DNA of 64,000 nucleotides from Chryseobacterium vrystaatense (GCF_000737765.1 NZ_JPRI01000012.1:538606-602605), one strand, 5' to 3'; shown: positions 8,759 through 19,004, counted from the first letter of the stretch. Notes: generated by a model from the letters alone, not told the origin. Made by a program: numbers and translations.

Positions 8759-9835
8759 ATGAAGAATCTTCAAGAAATTACGTTGCCTGCCCTTTCAGAT
8801 ACCGATTTACCAATGGCTTATCCTTCAGAAGGAAAACAATTACCTGAAACAGGGGTTGTTTTGGCTGCAGATGTGGGCGGGACCAAGACAGAACTTGCGC
8901 TTTTCCAGATCAAAAACAGAAAATTGGTTTCCATCAAAAGTGAACGGTACGCAACTACAGATCACCATTCATTTGTGAAGGCAATCCGCCAATTCCACGG
9001 AGATAAAACTTCTGCTATTGACTGTGCCTGTTTAGGGGTAGCCGGTGCGGTAGATGGTGACAAGGTTCAGGGAGTAAATTTCACCTGGGAAATAGACGCT
9101 AAAAAATTAGAAGCTGATTTGGACATAAAGAGTGTCTTGCTTATTAATGACCTCCAGGCCAACGCTTACGGTTTGTCTGCACTTAAAGATTCAGATTTTG
9201 AAACTATTTCCAAAGGTGAGAAAAGTGAAGGCAATGCTGTGGTCATTTCACCGGGAACAGGCCTTGGGGAAGCAGGAATGTATTGGGATGGCTCATACTT
9301 CCATCCCTATGCTACAGAAGGTGGTCATTCTAATTTTGCACCGGGTACTGAACTGGATCTGGAACTATGGACGTTTTTACATAAGAAATTTAAACATGTA
9401 AGCTGGGAAAGAGTCATTTCCGGGCAGGGCATCAACAATATATATGAATTCCTACGAAGCTACAGAGGCGGGAAAGAGCCTGACTGGCTCACAAAGCAGT
9501 TAAAAAGTGACAGTCCCTCCAAAGCGATATCTTCCGCAGCTATAGAAAAAAAAGATTCAGTGTGTGTTGAAACCATGCAGCTGTTTTTAAAATATCTGGC
9601 TGTGGAATGCAGCCAACTTGCCCTGAAAGCAAAAGCTACCAGTGGAATTTATATTGGTGGAGGAATTACCCCTAAAATTCTCAGTTTGATTGATAAAAAG
9701 GAATTCTTCAAAAATTTTATTACCGTCGGACGAATGGAACATTTGCTAAAAACCACTCCCATTAAAGTAGTTCTTAATGATAAAACAGCTTTAATGGGAG
9801 CGGCCTATTATGCGGCAATGGGCATTCAGAAATGA
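8759..9835 (+). CDS. glk: Glucokinase
   Basis: 358 residues. It phosphorylates glucose to glucose 6-phosphate with ATP in the cytoplasm. The ATP-binding ADVGGTKTELALF is near residues 37-49, the sugar-binding and catalytic segment LLINDLQANAYGL near 123-135, and SPGTGLGEAGM near 165-175. These belong to the Glk (PF02685) family rather than ROK repressors, since there is no ROK zinc motif. The N-terminus is about 30 residues longer than E. coli Glk. The product feeds both the convergent pgi and zwf, so this gene joins glucose entry to the adjacent pentose phosphate cluster. It faces pgi with only 6 bp between stop codons. Confidence 0.92.
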   Translation: MKNLQEITLPALSDTDLPMAYPSEGKQLPETGVVLAADVGGTKTELALFQIKNRKLVSIKSERYATTDHHSFVKAIRQFHGDKTSAIDCACLGVAGAVDGDKVQGVNFTWEIDAKKLEADLDIKSVLLINDLQANAYGLSALKDSDFETISKGEKSEGNAVVISPGTGLGEAGMYWDGSYFHPYATEGGHSNFAPGTELDLELWTFLHKKFKHVSWERVISGQGINNIYEFLRSYRGGKEPDWLTKQLKSDSPSKAISSAAIEKKDSVCVETMQLFLKYLAVECSQLALKAKATSGIYIGGGITPKILSLIDKKEFFKNFITVGRMEHLLKTTPIKVVLNDKTALMGAAYYAAMGIQK

Positions 9836-9841
9836 TAAGAA

Positions 9842-11497
9842 TTATACCTTTCGCCAGTTTTTATACGCATTGATTAATCCGTTGGTAGAAGCATCGTGAG
9901 AATCTATTTTATCATTATTGTCCAGCTCCGGGAGTACATTAGTGGCTAATTGTTTCCCGAGTTCCACCCCCCATTGGTCAAAACTGAAAATGTTCCAGAT
10001 AACCCCCTGCACAAAGATTTTATGTTCATAAAGTGCAGTAAGCGCTCCTAATGAAAATGGAGTAATCTCTTTCAGTAAAAAAGAGTTGGTCGGCTTATTT
10101 CCGGTAAAAACTTTAAACGGAATTAATTTTTCCATTTCTGATTTTTCCATTCCTGTATCTTTCAGCTCGGCAGCAACCTGCTCAGCATTTTTTCCGTTCA
10201 TCAAAGCTTCTGTTTGGGCTATAAAATTCGAAACCAATATTTTGTGGTGATCGCCCACAGGATTATGACTGATTGCCGGTGCAATAAAATCACATGGAAT
10301 CAAATGAGTGCCCTGGTGGACCAATTGATAAAATGCATGCTGTCCATTGGTCCCGGGTTCGCCCCAAACAATAGGTCCGGTACTGTAGGTGACATCATTT
10401 CCATTTCGGTCGGTATGTTTTCCGTTGCTCTCCATATTTCCCTGTTGAAAATAGGCCGGAAAACGGTGCATATACTGGTCATAAGGAAATATAGCTTCTG
10501 TTTCTGAACCGAAAAAATTGGTGTACCACAACCCTACCAAAGCCATAATCACGGGAATATTTTCTTTAAAATCTGTCGTTCTAAAATGATGATCAGTTGA
10601 CTCAGCCCCTTTCAGTAATTCTTCAAAATGATCATACCCTATCGTGAGTGCAATGGAAAGACCAATACTGCTCCAAAGACTGTACCGGCCGCCTACCCAA
10701 TCCCAAAAAACGAACATATTTTCGGGATCAATTCCAAATTTTTTCACACCTTCCCCATTCGTTGAAAGTGCTACAAAATGTTTAGCCACAAATTGTTCAT
10801 CTTTAGCAGATTTCAGAAACCAGTCCCGCGCGGTTTGTGCATTGGTCATCGTTTCCTGTGTGGTGAAAGTCTTTGAGGCTATGGTAAAAAGTGTTTCTTC
10901 GGGATCTAAATTTTTTAAAATTTCCACGATTTGAGTCCCATCTACATTGGAAACAAAATAAGCCTGAATTCCCTCAATCCAATAAGGTTTTAGTGCTTCA
11001 GTAACCATCACCGGGCCCAAATCACTTCCTCCTATCCCAATATTGACAATATTCTTAATTTTTTTCCCGGAATAGCCTTTCCATTCTCCACTATGAATTT
11101 TTTCACAAAAGGCCTTCATCTTCTGGCGGGTTTCGCGAACTTCCGGCATTATATCTTCGCCATCAATATTCATGGGCTGGCCAGAGAAATTTCGCAACGC
11201 CATATGCATGACGGCACGATGTTCTGTTCCATTGATTTTTTCTCCGTCAAAAATCGATTTCACCGCATTTTTCACCTGACAATCTTCGGCCAGCTGCTGC
11301 AGTTTTTCCAGCGTTTGGTCTGTGATGATGTTTTTGGAATAATCAAAAAGAATCTCATTAAACTGTATCGACATTTTTTCAAATCTTTTGGGATCTTTTT
11401 TAAAAAGATCTTTAATCTGAACGGTTTTCATTTCAGCATGATGTGCCAGCAATGCTTTCCAGGCTGCTGTTTGTGTTGGGTTTATGGTAGGAAACAT
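9842..11497 (-). CDS. pgi: Glucose-6-phosphate isomerase
   Basis: 551 residues, the long (eukaryote- or enterobacteria-like) PGI form with two SIS domains. Visible signatures are NIGIGGSDLGPVMV (phosphate binding), FTTQETMTNA, GGRYSLWSSIGLS and GTNGQHAFYQLVHQG. It interconverts glucose 6-phosphate and fructose 6-phosphate at the branch between glycolysis and the pentose phosphate pathway. It is the last gene of the minus-strand run tkt-rpiB-tal-HAD-gnd-zwf-pgi, 120 bp after zwf. The 6-bp gap to glk leaves no room for a terminator, so convergent transcripts probably overlap. Confidence 0.95.
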   Translation of the reverse strand: MFPTINPTQTAAWKALLAHHAEMKTVQIKDLFKKDPKRFEKMSIQFNEILFDYSKNIITDQTLEKLQQLAEDCQVKNAVKSIFDGEKINGTEHRAVMHMALRNFSGQPMNIDGEDIMPEVRETRQKMKAFCEKIHSGEWKGYSGKKIKNIVNIGIGGSDLGPVMVTEALKPYWIEGIQAYFVSNVDGTQIVEILKNLDPEETLFTIASKTFTTQETMTNAQTARDWFLKSAKDEQFVAKHFVALSTNGEGVKKFGIDPENMFVFWDWVGGRYSLWSSIGLSIALTIGYDHFEELLKGAESTDHHFRTTDFKENIPVIMALVGLWYTNFFGSETEAIFPYDQYMHRFPAYFQQGNMESNGKHTDRNGNDVTYSTGPIVWGEPGTNGQHAFYQLVHQGTHLIPCDFIAPAISHNPVGDHHKILVSNFIAQTEALMNGKNAEQVAAELKDTGMEKSEMEKLIPFKVFTGNKPTNSFLLKEITPFSLGALTALYEHKIFVQGVIWNIFSFDQWGVELGKQLATNVLPELDNNDKIDSHDASTNGLINAYKNWRKV

Positions 11498-11617
11498 TTT
11501 TTTACTTTTTTATTAATATTTTACGTTCTAAGAACATGTATTGAGGTTAAGGAAAAATCTAGAAAATCAGGAGCTTGTTTTAAACCAATTAAAAATTTAA
11601 ACCTCCTCTGCGTTTTC

Positions 11618-13132
11618 TTATTTTTTGTCAGGAAGATTGATCCAGTGAAAACCATCTTTTGCAATGAGTGCTTCTGCGTTTTCAGGACCCCATGAGTTGG
11701 CGGGATAATTCGGGAAGTTGTTCATTTTATTATTTTCCCAATAATCAAGAACCGGCATGACCACTTCCCAGGCTGCTTCTACCTGATCTGCGCGCATAAA
11801 TAAGGTCTGATCTCCTGAAATAACATCCAGCAAAAGGGTCTCATAGGCTTCCGGAGCATCTATTTTTGTTTTTGCGGAATAGTCAAATACCATATCTACC
11901 GTATTCAAATTCATTTCAAGACCCGGTATTTTGCTTTCGAGCTGGAATCTAATCGCCATATCGGGTTGAATACTGATGATCAGTCTGTTCTGTTTCAGGA
12001 AATTTTGCTTTCCATTATTGAACATATTATGGGGAACTTCCCGAAACTGGATGATAATATGTGAAGCCGATTTAAAAAGCCTTTTGCCTGTGCGCAGATA
12101 AAAAGGAACCCCCTGCCAGCGCCAGTTATCGATATTAAATTTCATCGCAGCATAGGTTTCAGTGTTAGAATCCGGGGCTACATCAACTTCTTCACGATAA
12201 CCGGAAACTTCTTTTCCTTCTACCCAACCCGGACCATACTGCCCTCTTACGGCAACCGTATCTATCGTTCCCGGTACAATTTTCCGTATCGCTTTCAGAA
12301 CATCTACTTTCCGGTCACGTACAAGATCGGCATCAAAGTTTACTGGCGGTTCCATGGCGATGATGCACAATAATTGCAGCAGGTGGTTCTGAATCATATC
12401 CCGCAAGATTCCGGAATGGTCAAAATAACCTCCCCTGTCTTCCACTCCGATTTGTTCGGTAACGGAAATCTGTACATGTTCAATATGGGTACGGTTCCAA
12501 AGTGGCTCCATAATGGTATTGGCAAAACGAAAAGCCATTACATTCTGAACGACCTCTTTTCCCAAATAATGGTCTATTCTGTAGATTTGCTTTTCATCAA
12601 AAATCGTCAGTAACTTTGCGTTTAAAGCCTTTGCAGATTCGAGATCCCTGCCAAATGGCTTCTCAATAATGATGCGCGTGGTTTCTTTATTGTTGTCTAA
12701 TTTACTTTTTGAAATGTTCTCTGCGATGGTACAGAATAAATCCGGTGAAACAGCGCAGTAATACAATATTGAAGGGTCCTGCTTCCATTCGGTTGCCAAC
12801 TTATTAATTTTCTGATCAAACTCATTATAAGAGGCGACATCTTTGATATCTGATGCCTGATAAGAAATATTGGCGGAAAACTTAGCCCATTCGTCTTTCT
12901 TAGCCTTACCTGTCCTAGAAAATTCATTGATCCCGGCCAATAGGGAATCCCTGTATTTTTCGTCGGTGAACTCGGTCCTTGAAGTCCCGATTATAGCAAA
13001 TTTTTCAGGTAAGCGGTTTTCAAGAAAAAGATTGTAAAGAGCCGGAATAATTTTCCGTTTAGCTAAATCTCCGTTACCTCCGAAAATAATTAAAACTGTG
13101 GGATTTACTTTTATATTTGATGTGTTTGCCAT
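11618..13132 (-). CDS. zwf: Glucose-6-phosphate 1-dehydrogenase
   Basis: 504 residues, normal length. The coenzyme motif GGNGDLAKRKIIPALY is at about residues 18-33 (GxxGDLA) and the active-site peptide RIDHYLGKEVVQN at about 183-195. It oxidises glucose 6-phosphate to 6-phosphogluconolactone with NADP. It is preceded by gnd at 37 bp and followed by pgi. The lactonase gene pgl, often next to zwf, is absent from this cluster. Confidence 0.95.
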   Translation of the reverse strand: MANTSNIKVNPTVLIIFGGNGDLAKRKIIPALYNLFLENRLPEKFAIIGTSRTEFTDEKYRDSLLAGINEFSRTGKAKKDEWAKFSANISYQASDIKDVASYNEFDQKINKLATEWKQDPSILYYCAVSPDLFCTIAENISKSKLDNNKETTRIIIEKPFGRDLESAKALNAKLLTIFDEKQIYRIDHYLGKEVVQNVMAFRFANTIMEPLWNRTHIEHVQISVTEQIGVEDRGGYFDHSGILRDMIQNHLLQLLCIIAMEPPVNFDADLVRDRKVDVLKAIRKIVPGTIDTVAVRGQYGPGWVEGKEVSGYREEVDVAPDSNTETYAAMKFNIDNWRWQGVPFYLRTGKRLFKSASHIIIQFREVPHNMFNNGKQNFLKQNRLIISIQPDMAIRFQLESKIPGLEMNLNTVDMVFDYSAKTKIDAPEAYETLLLDVISGDQTLFMRADQVEAAWEVVMPVLDYWENNKMNNFPNYPANSWGPENAEALIAKDGFHWINLPDKK

Positions 13133-13169
13133 TGTTTAATTTTTATAAATTTCTGATTAAAAAAACAGT

Positions 13170-14603
13170 TTAACTTTTACGATCTTCCGTCCATTCGGTG
13201 TGAAAAACACCTTCCCTGCCCTTCAGTTCGTAAGTATGCGAACCAAAGTAATCCCGTTGTGCCTGGATAAGGTTGGTCGGCATATTTTCACTCCGGAAAT
13301 CATCGAAATAACTTAATGCCGCAGAAAATGCAGGTACAGAAATTCCATGGGTTACCGCATCAGAAACAATGGTACGGATACCCGGAATGGTTTTGGCAAC
13401 TTTACCCGCAACAGCTTCATCCAAAAGTAAATGCTGTAACTTCGGATTTCTGTTAAAGGCCGCATAAATATCTTCCAAAAACTGGGATCGGATAATGCAT
13501 CCTCCACGCCAGATCTTTGCAATGAGATCTAAATTCAGATTGTACTTCAATTCTTCATTCCCCTGATAGAGTAAGTGCATTCCCTGAGCGTAAGCGGAAA
13601 CCATAGCAAAATAAAAAGCATCCTCCAGCTTATCCAAATAATCACTTTCATTTTTTTGTTGATGCATTTCGGTTACATCGGGATATATTTTCGAAGCCTG
13701 AGTTCGTACATCTTTTAGACTTGAAAGATCACGCATGGAAACAGCAATGTCAATGATTGGTGTGGGAAGGTGTAAATCCATGGCTGCCTGAGAAGTCCAT
13801 TTACCCGTTCCTTTAGCTTTAGCCTCATCTCTGATACTGTCCAGTAAAAGATGATCTTCCCCTTCATTTTTGTACGTGAAGATATCTGTGGTAATTTCTA
13901 ACAGATAGGATTGTAAATGACCTTCGTTCCATTTTTTATACACCTGATAGATCTGATCATTCTTCATTTGAAGACCTTTCTTCATGATTTCATAGGATTC
14001 AGAGATGAGCTGCATGATCGCATACTCAATTCCGTTGTGCACCATTTTTACAAAATGACCCGCAGAACGATCTCCCATAAAGCCAACGGTAGGTTCACCA
14101 TTAACATGAGCTGCAATTTTTTTCAGAATAGGCTTAATGATTTCGTACGCTTCCCTGTCGCCGCCGGGCATCATACTTGGACCTCTTCGTGCACCTTCTT
14201 CACCTCCTGAAACGCCCATTCCCACAAAATGAAGGCCTTTACCTTCCAGCTCTTTATACCTCCTTTCGGTATCTGTATAATGTGAATTTCCTCCATCAAT
14301 GATGATATCGCCCTTATCCAAAACAGCCAGCAATTCTTTAATCACACTGTCTACTATTTCACCGGCAGGAACTAACATCATGACAACCTTCGGGCTTGTA
14401 AGACTGTCTGTAAATTCCTTTATATTGGAATACCCATGAATATTTTCATTATTTAAATTATTCAGGGTGGTTACTTTATCTGCACTATTGTCGTATCCGG
14501 CACAGTGATAACCGTGGTCAGCGATATTTTGCAAAAGGTTGGAACCCATCGTCCCGAGACCTATCATTCCGAATGCATTCTGACTTTTATTTTCTTGTTT
14601 CAT
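13170..14603 (-). CDS. gndA: 6-phosphogluconate dehydrogenase, decarboxylating (NADP)
   Basis: 477 residues. The N-terminal Rossmann motif GLGTMGSNLLQNIADHG is followed by the substrate segment GVSGGEEGARRGPSMMPGG near residues 130-148. The catalytic Lys-Asn region is VKMVHNGIEY near 186-195, and the C-terminal tail RDYFGSHTYELKGREG inserts into the partner subunit. It converts 6-phosphogluconate to ribulose 5-phosphate and CO2, making NADPH. It lies between the HAD phosphatase and zwf on the same strand. Confidence 0.95.
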   Translation of the reverse strand: MKQENKSQNAFGMIGLGTMGSNLLQNIADHGYHCAGYDNSADKVTTLNNLNNENIHGYSNIKEFTDSLTSPKVVMMLVPAGEIVDSVIKELLAVLDKGDIIIDGGNSHYTDTERRYKELEGKGLHFVGMGVSGGEEGARRGPSMMPGGDREAYEIIKPILKKIAAHVNGEPTVGFMGDRSAGHFVKMVHNGIEYAIMQLISESYEIMKKGLQMKNDQIYQVYKKWNEGHLQSYLLEITTDIFTYKNEGEDHLLLDSIRDEAKAKGTGKWTSQAAMDLHLPTPIIDIAVSMRDLSSLKDVRTQASKIYPDVTEMHQQKNESDYLDKLEDAFYFAMVSAYAQGMHLLYQGNEELKYNLNLDLIAKIWRGGCIIRSQFLEDIYAAFNRNPKLQHLLLDEAVAGKVAKTIPGIRTIVSDAVTHGISVPAFSAALSYFDDFRSENMPTNLIQAQRDYFGSHTYELKGREGVFHTEWTEDRKS

Positions 14604-14693
14604 CTGTAGATTTTTATTGTTTTTTAAGGCCCTAGGATTATCGCCAATTCTCTCCTGTATTTATATTGGTCAAATCATAGCGATATCATCCTA

Positions 14694-15317
14694 TTATTTA
14701 CGTATAAAATTTTCGAGAATATGTTGAGTTGTTTCAAAATCTGTATGAAGAATACTATTGATTCCCATATTTCCAGCGGCATCGACTAACATTGGCCGGT
14801 CGTCAAAATAAAGACATTCATCGGGTTTCACCTGGGTGATATCCATGGCCATCTTAAAAATTCGGGGATCGGGTTTTCGGACACCTAAATAACATGATGA
14901 GAAAAAGCCATCAAAAACTTGGTGTAAGTTAAAGGTCTGAATCCGGTATTCATTCAGGTCTAGGTTTTCGTTACTGAGTGCAAATACAGGCAGGTCAGTT
15001 TGTTTTTTCCATTTTTTGACCCATTCCAGGAGATGTGGTAATTCTGTGGACTGAGAAAAAATAAATTCCTTAAACTGTTCTTTCGTAAAGTCACGGGGGG
15101 TGTGAAATAGAACGGTATTTAAATATTGATCGAAAGAAACGCTTCCTATCTCAAAAACATTGTAGATGAAATTGTGCAGAATATTCATTTCTTTAAAGTC
15201 GAAATTAAAAATTTCCGCAGCCTTCTCCCTTGAATTGTAATCCCAGCCATTGGTAAGCAATACTCCGCCAATATCCATAAAGATTACTTTTATTTTCGAT
15301 GCATTAAATTCAGTCAT
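14694..15317 (-). CDS. HAD-superfamily phosphatase (YihX-like)
   Basis: 207 residues. HAD motif I is FMDIGGVLL near residues 12-20, with the nucleophile Asp present but the second acidic residue replaced by Gly, as in the YihX (DLGNV) branch. Motif II is ALSNEN, motif III KPDPRIF and motif IV YFDDRP. An alpha-helical cap lies between motifs I and II. The gene is embedded 3 bp after tal and 90 bp before gnd, so a sugar-phosphate substrate such as glucose 1-phosphate (the YihX activity) is plausible but inferred from context only. Confidence 0.82.
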   Translation of the reverse strand: MTEFNASKIKVIFMDIGGVLLTNGWDYNSREKAAEIFNFDFKEMNILHNFIYNVFEIGSVSFDQYLNTVLFHTPRDFTKEQFKEFIFSQSTELPHLLEWVKKWKKQTDLPVFALSNENLDLNEYRIQTFNLHQVFDGFFSSCYLGVRKPDPRIFKMAMDITQVKPDECLYFDDRPMLVDAAGNMGINSILHTDFETTQHILENFIRK

Positions 15318-15320
15318 TGT

Positions 15321-16412
15321 TTATTCTTTTTTGCGTTTTTTATCATGAATGCTTTTAAGCAATTGCTCGTAGGCCTTGTTAAATTTCTCTATCCCTTCAT
15401 CTTCAAGCTTTTGCGTGATTTTGTCAATATCAATTCCTTTATTGCTAAGTTCTTCCATTGTTTTACCAGCATCCTCTACATGGGCCGTCAGTGTTTCAGC
15501 CACTTTTCCATGATCGCGAAACGCATCAATCGTTTCTAAAGGGAGTGTATTGACGGTATCATTTCCGATAATACTTTCCACATAGAGTACATCACTGAGT
15601 GAGGGATCTTTTGCTCCGGTACTCGCGTAAAGCACCCTTTGTTTCTGCGCTCCCTTTTCTTCCAGTTTTTTAAAACGGTCACCAGAAATCATTTCAAGAT
15701 AGATCTGGTATGCCATTTTTGCGGAAGCAATAGCTGTTTTTCCTTTCAGATCTGCTGCATCTTTTTCTTTCAGCATAGGATCTACCATCACATCAATACG
15801 GCTGAGAAAGAAGCTGGCAACGGAAGAGACATTATTGATCGGATTGCCTTCTTTTAGCCTGTCTTCGAGCCCGCCCATAAAAGCTTCTGTAACTTCTTTA
15901 TAACGGGGAAGCCCAAAAAGCAGTGTGACGTTAATATTAATGCCTTCGCGAAGGCATTCACGTATTGCAATAAGACCTTCTTGAGTTCCCGGAATTTTGA
16001 TCATGACATTTTTACGGTTTACTCTTTTCCACAGCTCTCTTGCCTGCTCAATAGTTCCGTCTGTATCACGAGCCAGAAAAGGCGACACTTCCAGACTCAC
16101 AAAACCATCCGTCCCATTCGTTTTCTCATATACCGGTTTAAAAATATCAGCAGCTTTCTGAATGTCAGAAATGGCCATATCAAAAAAGATAGCGGCATTA
16201 TCTTCTTCAGTCTTTGAAAGTCTGATGATATCTTCATCATAGTCTGAACTTCCGCTGATGGCCTTTTCAAAAATGGCAGGATTAGAAGTTAAGCCCCGCA
16301 GATCATCCTGATCAATCAGATTTTGAAGCTTACCGGATCTCATGATTTCACGGTCCAGCAAATCGAGCCAAATGCTTTGTTTAAACGCTCTTATTTTATT
16401 TAATGGATTCAT
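15321..16412 (-). CDS. tal: Transaldolase
   Basis: 363 residues, the longer bacterial or plant-type transaldolase form. LTSNPAIFEKAI lies near residues 41-52, and the Schiff-base lysine is in VMIKIPGTQEGL near residues 136-147. RVLYASTGAKDP is also conserved. It transfers dihydroxyacetone units between sedoheptulose 7-phosphate and glyceraldehyde 3-phosphate. It is tightly linked to the HAD gene (3 bp) and lies 51 bp after rpiB. Confidence 0.93.
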   Translation of the reverse strand: MNPLNKIRAFKQSIWLDLLDREIMRSGKLQNLIDQDDLRGLTSNPAIFEKAISGSSDYDEDIIRLSKTEEDNAAIFFDMAISDIQKAADIFKPVYEKTNGTDGFVSLEVSPFLARDTDGTIEQARELWKRVNRKNVMIKIPGTQEGLIAIRECLREGININVTLLFGLPRYKEVTEAFMGGLEDRLKEGNPINNVSSVASFFLSRIDVMVDPMLKEKDAADLKGKTAIASAKMAYQIYLEMISGDRFKKLEEKGAQKQRVLYASTGAKDPSLSDVLYVESIIGNDTVNTLPLETIDAFRDHGKVAETLTAHVEDAGKTMEELSNKGIDIDKITQKLEDEGIEKFNKAYEQLLKSIHDKKRKKE

Positions 16413-16463
16413 TTTTCTTATTTTAAAAAAGATTATATTTTGAAAGATTGGAAAAGCATCTCC

Positions 16464-16928
16464 CTATGGATGGTCTTCCAGATTCTGAATTTTTTTGAGG
16501 CGTCTCAGATGTCTTTCTGCTCCTATAAACCTGGCATTAAGAAAAGCCAAAACCAGTTCTTCTGCACTTGCATAGCCCGTCACACGGCCGCCAAGACAGA
16601 TTAAATTCATATCATCATCTTCAACGCCCTGGTGTGCTGAGAAATAATCTGTAATTAAGCACGCTCTTACCTTGGGAACTTTATTAGCTGCAATACATGC
16701 ACCTACACCGCTTCCGCAAATAGCAATCCCGCGAAAGACGGTACCTTCAGCTACATCCTTTGCAAGTGGAATCACATAATCAGGAAAATCATCGGAACTG
16801 TTCAGTTCCATTGCGCCATAATCTACCGGTTCAAATTGATTTTCAATTAAAAAAGACTTTATTCTTTCTTTGAGTTCAAAACCGCCATGATCTGCACAAA
16901 TCCCTATTTTTTTTTGTACTATTGACAT
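16464..16928 (-). CDS. rpiB: Ribose-5-phosphate isomerase B
   Basis: 154 residues, RpiB/LacA-LacB fold. GICADHGGFELKERI at the N-terminus carries the substrate-binding Asp-His, and GIAICGSGVGACIAANK near residues 68-84 carries the catalytic Cys. LGGRVTGYASAEELV follows. It interconverts ribulose 5-phosphate and ribose 5-phosphate. The position between tkt and tal argues for the pentose phosphate role rather than allose metabolism. Confidence 0.93.
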   Translation of the reverse strand: MSIVQKKIGICADHGGFELKERIKSFLIENQFEPVDYGAMELNSSDDFPDYVIPLAKDVAEGTVFRGIAICGSGVGACIAANKVPKVRACLITDYFSAHQGVEDDDMNLICLGGRVTGYASAEELVLAFLNARFIGAERHLRRLKKIQNLEDHP

Positions 16929-16994
16929 TCTTCTTTTTATTTAATTGAGAAATGATTTTGTAGGAGAAAAGGATATTTAAATTCGTAAAAAATT

Positions 16995-19004
16995 CTATTC
17001 CCTTTTCAAAAACAGATCCTTCGCTCTTTTTACCACATTTTCTACACTGAATCCGTATTCTTTCATGACTTCTTCTGCCGGTGCAGATTCTCCAAATCTG
17101 TCGATTCCGATCACATCACCATCGTCCGTTGTATACTTCATCCAGCCCACAGATGAACCTGCTTCCACCGCCAGTCTTTTTCTAATTTTCTTTGGTAAAA
17201 CCTGTTCTTTATAAGCAGCAGTTTGTTGATCAAATAAATTCCAACATGGCATACTTACAACACGAGCCTTAATGTTGCTTTTCTTTAACTCTTCCTGGGC
17301 TTCAAGGATCAAATGAACTTCTGATCCGGTGGCAATGAGAATAAGATCCGGTTCTCCTTCTGAATCTGAAAGAATATAAGCGCCTTTCTCAAGGTTTTTC
17401 GCGGTCTCATATTTCTTTTGATCGATAACCGGAATTTCCTGGCGGGTTAGTACAATGGCGACGGGTCCATCTTTATGTTCAATGGCTACGCGCCAGGCCT
17501 GTGCGGTTTCGTTGGCATCTGCCGGTCGAATGACGGTCATATTGGGAACAGTTCGCAACCCAATCAGCTGTTCTACAGGCTGATGGGTGGTTCCGTCTTC
17601 GCCAAGAGCAATACTGTCGTGGGTAAAAACCATAATCTGACGTATTTTCATGATGGCAGCCAGTCTAAGTGGCGGACGCATATAATCTGAAAATATTAAA
17701 AAGGTGGCACCATACGGAATCAGATAATTGCTGAGAGCCATTCCGTTGAGAATTGATCCCATGGCGTGTTCACGGATTCCAAAATGAAAATTACGACCGT
17801 CCCGATCTTTCGCTGAAAAGGATTTGTACCCATCAAGAACGGTATCTGTAGAAGGTGATAAATCTGCTGAACCACCAATCAACTGAGGTAAATATTCTGC
17901 AATCGCATTCAGCGTTTTACCTGAAGCTTTACGGGTGGCCATCTCCTCACCAGGTTCAAATACAGGAAGTTTTTCCTCCCATCCTTCGGGTAATTTACCA
18001 GAAGTGATGGATTCATATTCTCTGGCAAGATCAGGATATTTTTTCTTATAATTTTCATAGAGCTCATTCCATTTATCTTCGTTTTCAGAAGATTTTTTGC
18101 CTACTTCACGATAAAACGCTGAAACCTCATCGGGAACAACAAAACTTTTATCCGGATCAAATCCGAAATGTTCTTTTACCAAACGTACTTCATCTTTACC
18201 TAAGGGTGATCCGTGGGCAGCAGCAGAATTCTGTTTATTGGGACTTCCATAACCGATCTGGCTGCGGATTTTTATAAGTGACGGGCGACCCGTTTCTTTC
18301 TGTGCATTCTTAACCGCATTGGACAATGCTTCTACATCATTCATATCAGGAAGATCCTGCACATGCCATCCGTAAGCCTGAAATCTCTTAGAGACATCTT
18401 CATCAAAAGCTAAATCAGTATTGCCTTCTATGGTAATATGATTGCTGTCGTAGAAATAAATCATATTACCCAATCCCAGATGCCCGGCGATTGAGGCTGC
18501 TTCAGCAGAAACGCCTTCCATCAGATCACCGTCGCTGCAAATCGCATAAATTTTATAGTCGAAAATATTAAAATCGGGTTGGTTATAGCGCTTTGCCATA
18601 TATTGCTGGGCGATGGCCATTCCTACTCCGTTGGCAAATCCCTGCCCTAAAGGACCAGTTGTCACCTCAATTCCGGGGGTAAGTCCGTATTCCGGATGAC
18701 CTGCTGTAATGCTGTGTAACTGTCTGAAATTTTCGATGTCTTTGAGGGTAATCTTATAACCGGTCAAATGCAGATAAATGTATTGTAACATGCATGCATG
18801 ACCACAGGAAAGAATAAACCGGTCTCGGTTTGCCCATTGTGGATTTTGAGGATTGTAATGCATAAACTCAGACCATAATACATGACCTAACGGAGCCAAA
18901 GCCATGGGTGTTCCGGGATGTCCTGAATTTGCTTTCTGAACTGCGTCGGCGGCCAGAATTCTTACGGTATCAATACTTTTTTGAGTTAAATTTTTATTTT
19001 CCAT
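16995..19004 (-). CDS. tkt: Transketolase
   Basis: 669 residues, full length. The thiamine diphosphate motif GDGDLMEGVSAEAASIAG lies near residues 153-170, GHPGTPMALAPLGHVLW near 28-44, and the pyrimidine-domain segment FGIREHAMGSILNGMA near 408-423. It transfers two-carbon units in the non-oxidative pentose phosphate pathway. It is the first gene of the minus-strand sugar-phosphate run. A 640-bp upstream gap should hold the operon promoter, though no convincing -7 box was identified there. Confidence 0.95.
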   Translation of the reverse strand: MENKNLTQKSIDTVRILAADAVQKANSGHPGTPMALAPLGHVLWSEFMHYNPQNPQWANRDRFILSCGHACMLQYIYLHLTGYKITLKDIENFRQLHSITAGHPEYGLTPGIEVTTGPLGQGFANGVGMAIAQQYMAKRYNQPDFNIFDYKIYAICSDGDLMEGVSAEAASIAGHLGLGNMIYFYDSNHITIEGNTDLAFDEDVSKRFQAYGWHVQDLPDMNDVEALSNAVKNAQKETGRPSLIKIRSQIGYGSPNKQNSAAAHGSPLGKDEVRLVKEHFGFDPDKSFVVPDEVSAFYREVGKKSSENEDKWNELYENYKKKYPDLAREYESITSGKLPEGWEEKLPVFEPGEEMATRKASGKTLNAIAEYLPQLIGGSADLSPSTDTVLDGYKSFSAKDRDGRNFHFGIREHAMGSILNGMALSNYLIPYGATFLIFSDYMRPPLRLAAIMKIRQIMVFTHDSIALGEDGTTHQPVEQLIGLRTVPNMTVIRPADANETAQAWRVAIEHKDGPVAIVLTRQEIPVIDQKKYETAKNLEKGAYILSDSEGEPDLILIATGSEVHLILEAQEELKKSNIKARVVSMPCWNLFDQQTAAYKEQVLPKKIRKRLAVEAGSSVGWMKYTTDDGDVIGIDRFGESAPAEEVMKEYGFSVENVVKRAKDLFLKRE

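Noticed and set aside
11093..11695. 200-residue plus-strand ORF
   Set aside because: It is antisense to pgi and the zwf end, both of which are certain.
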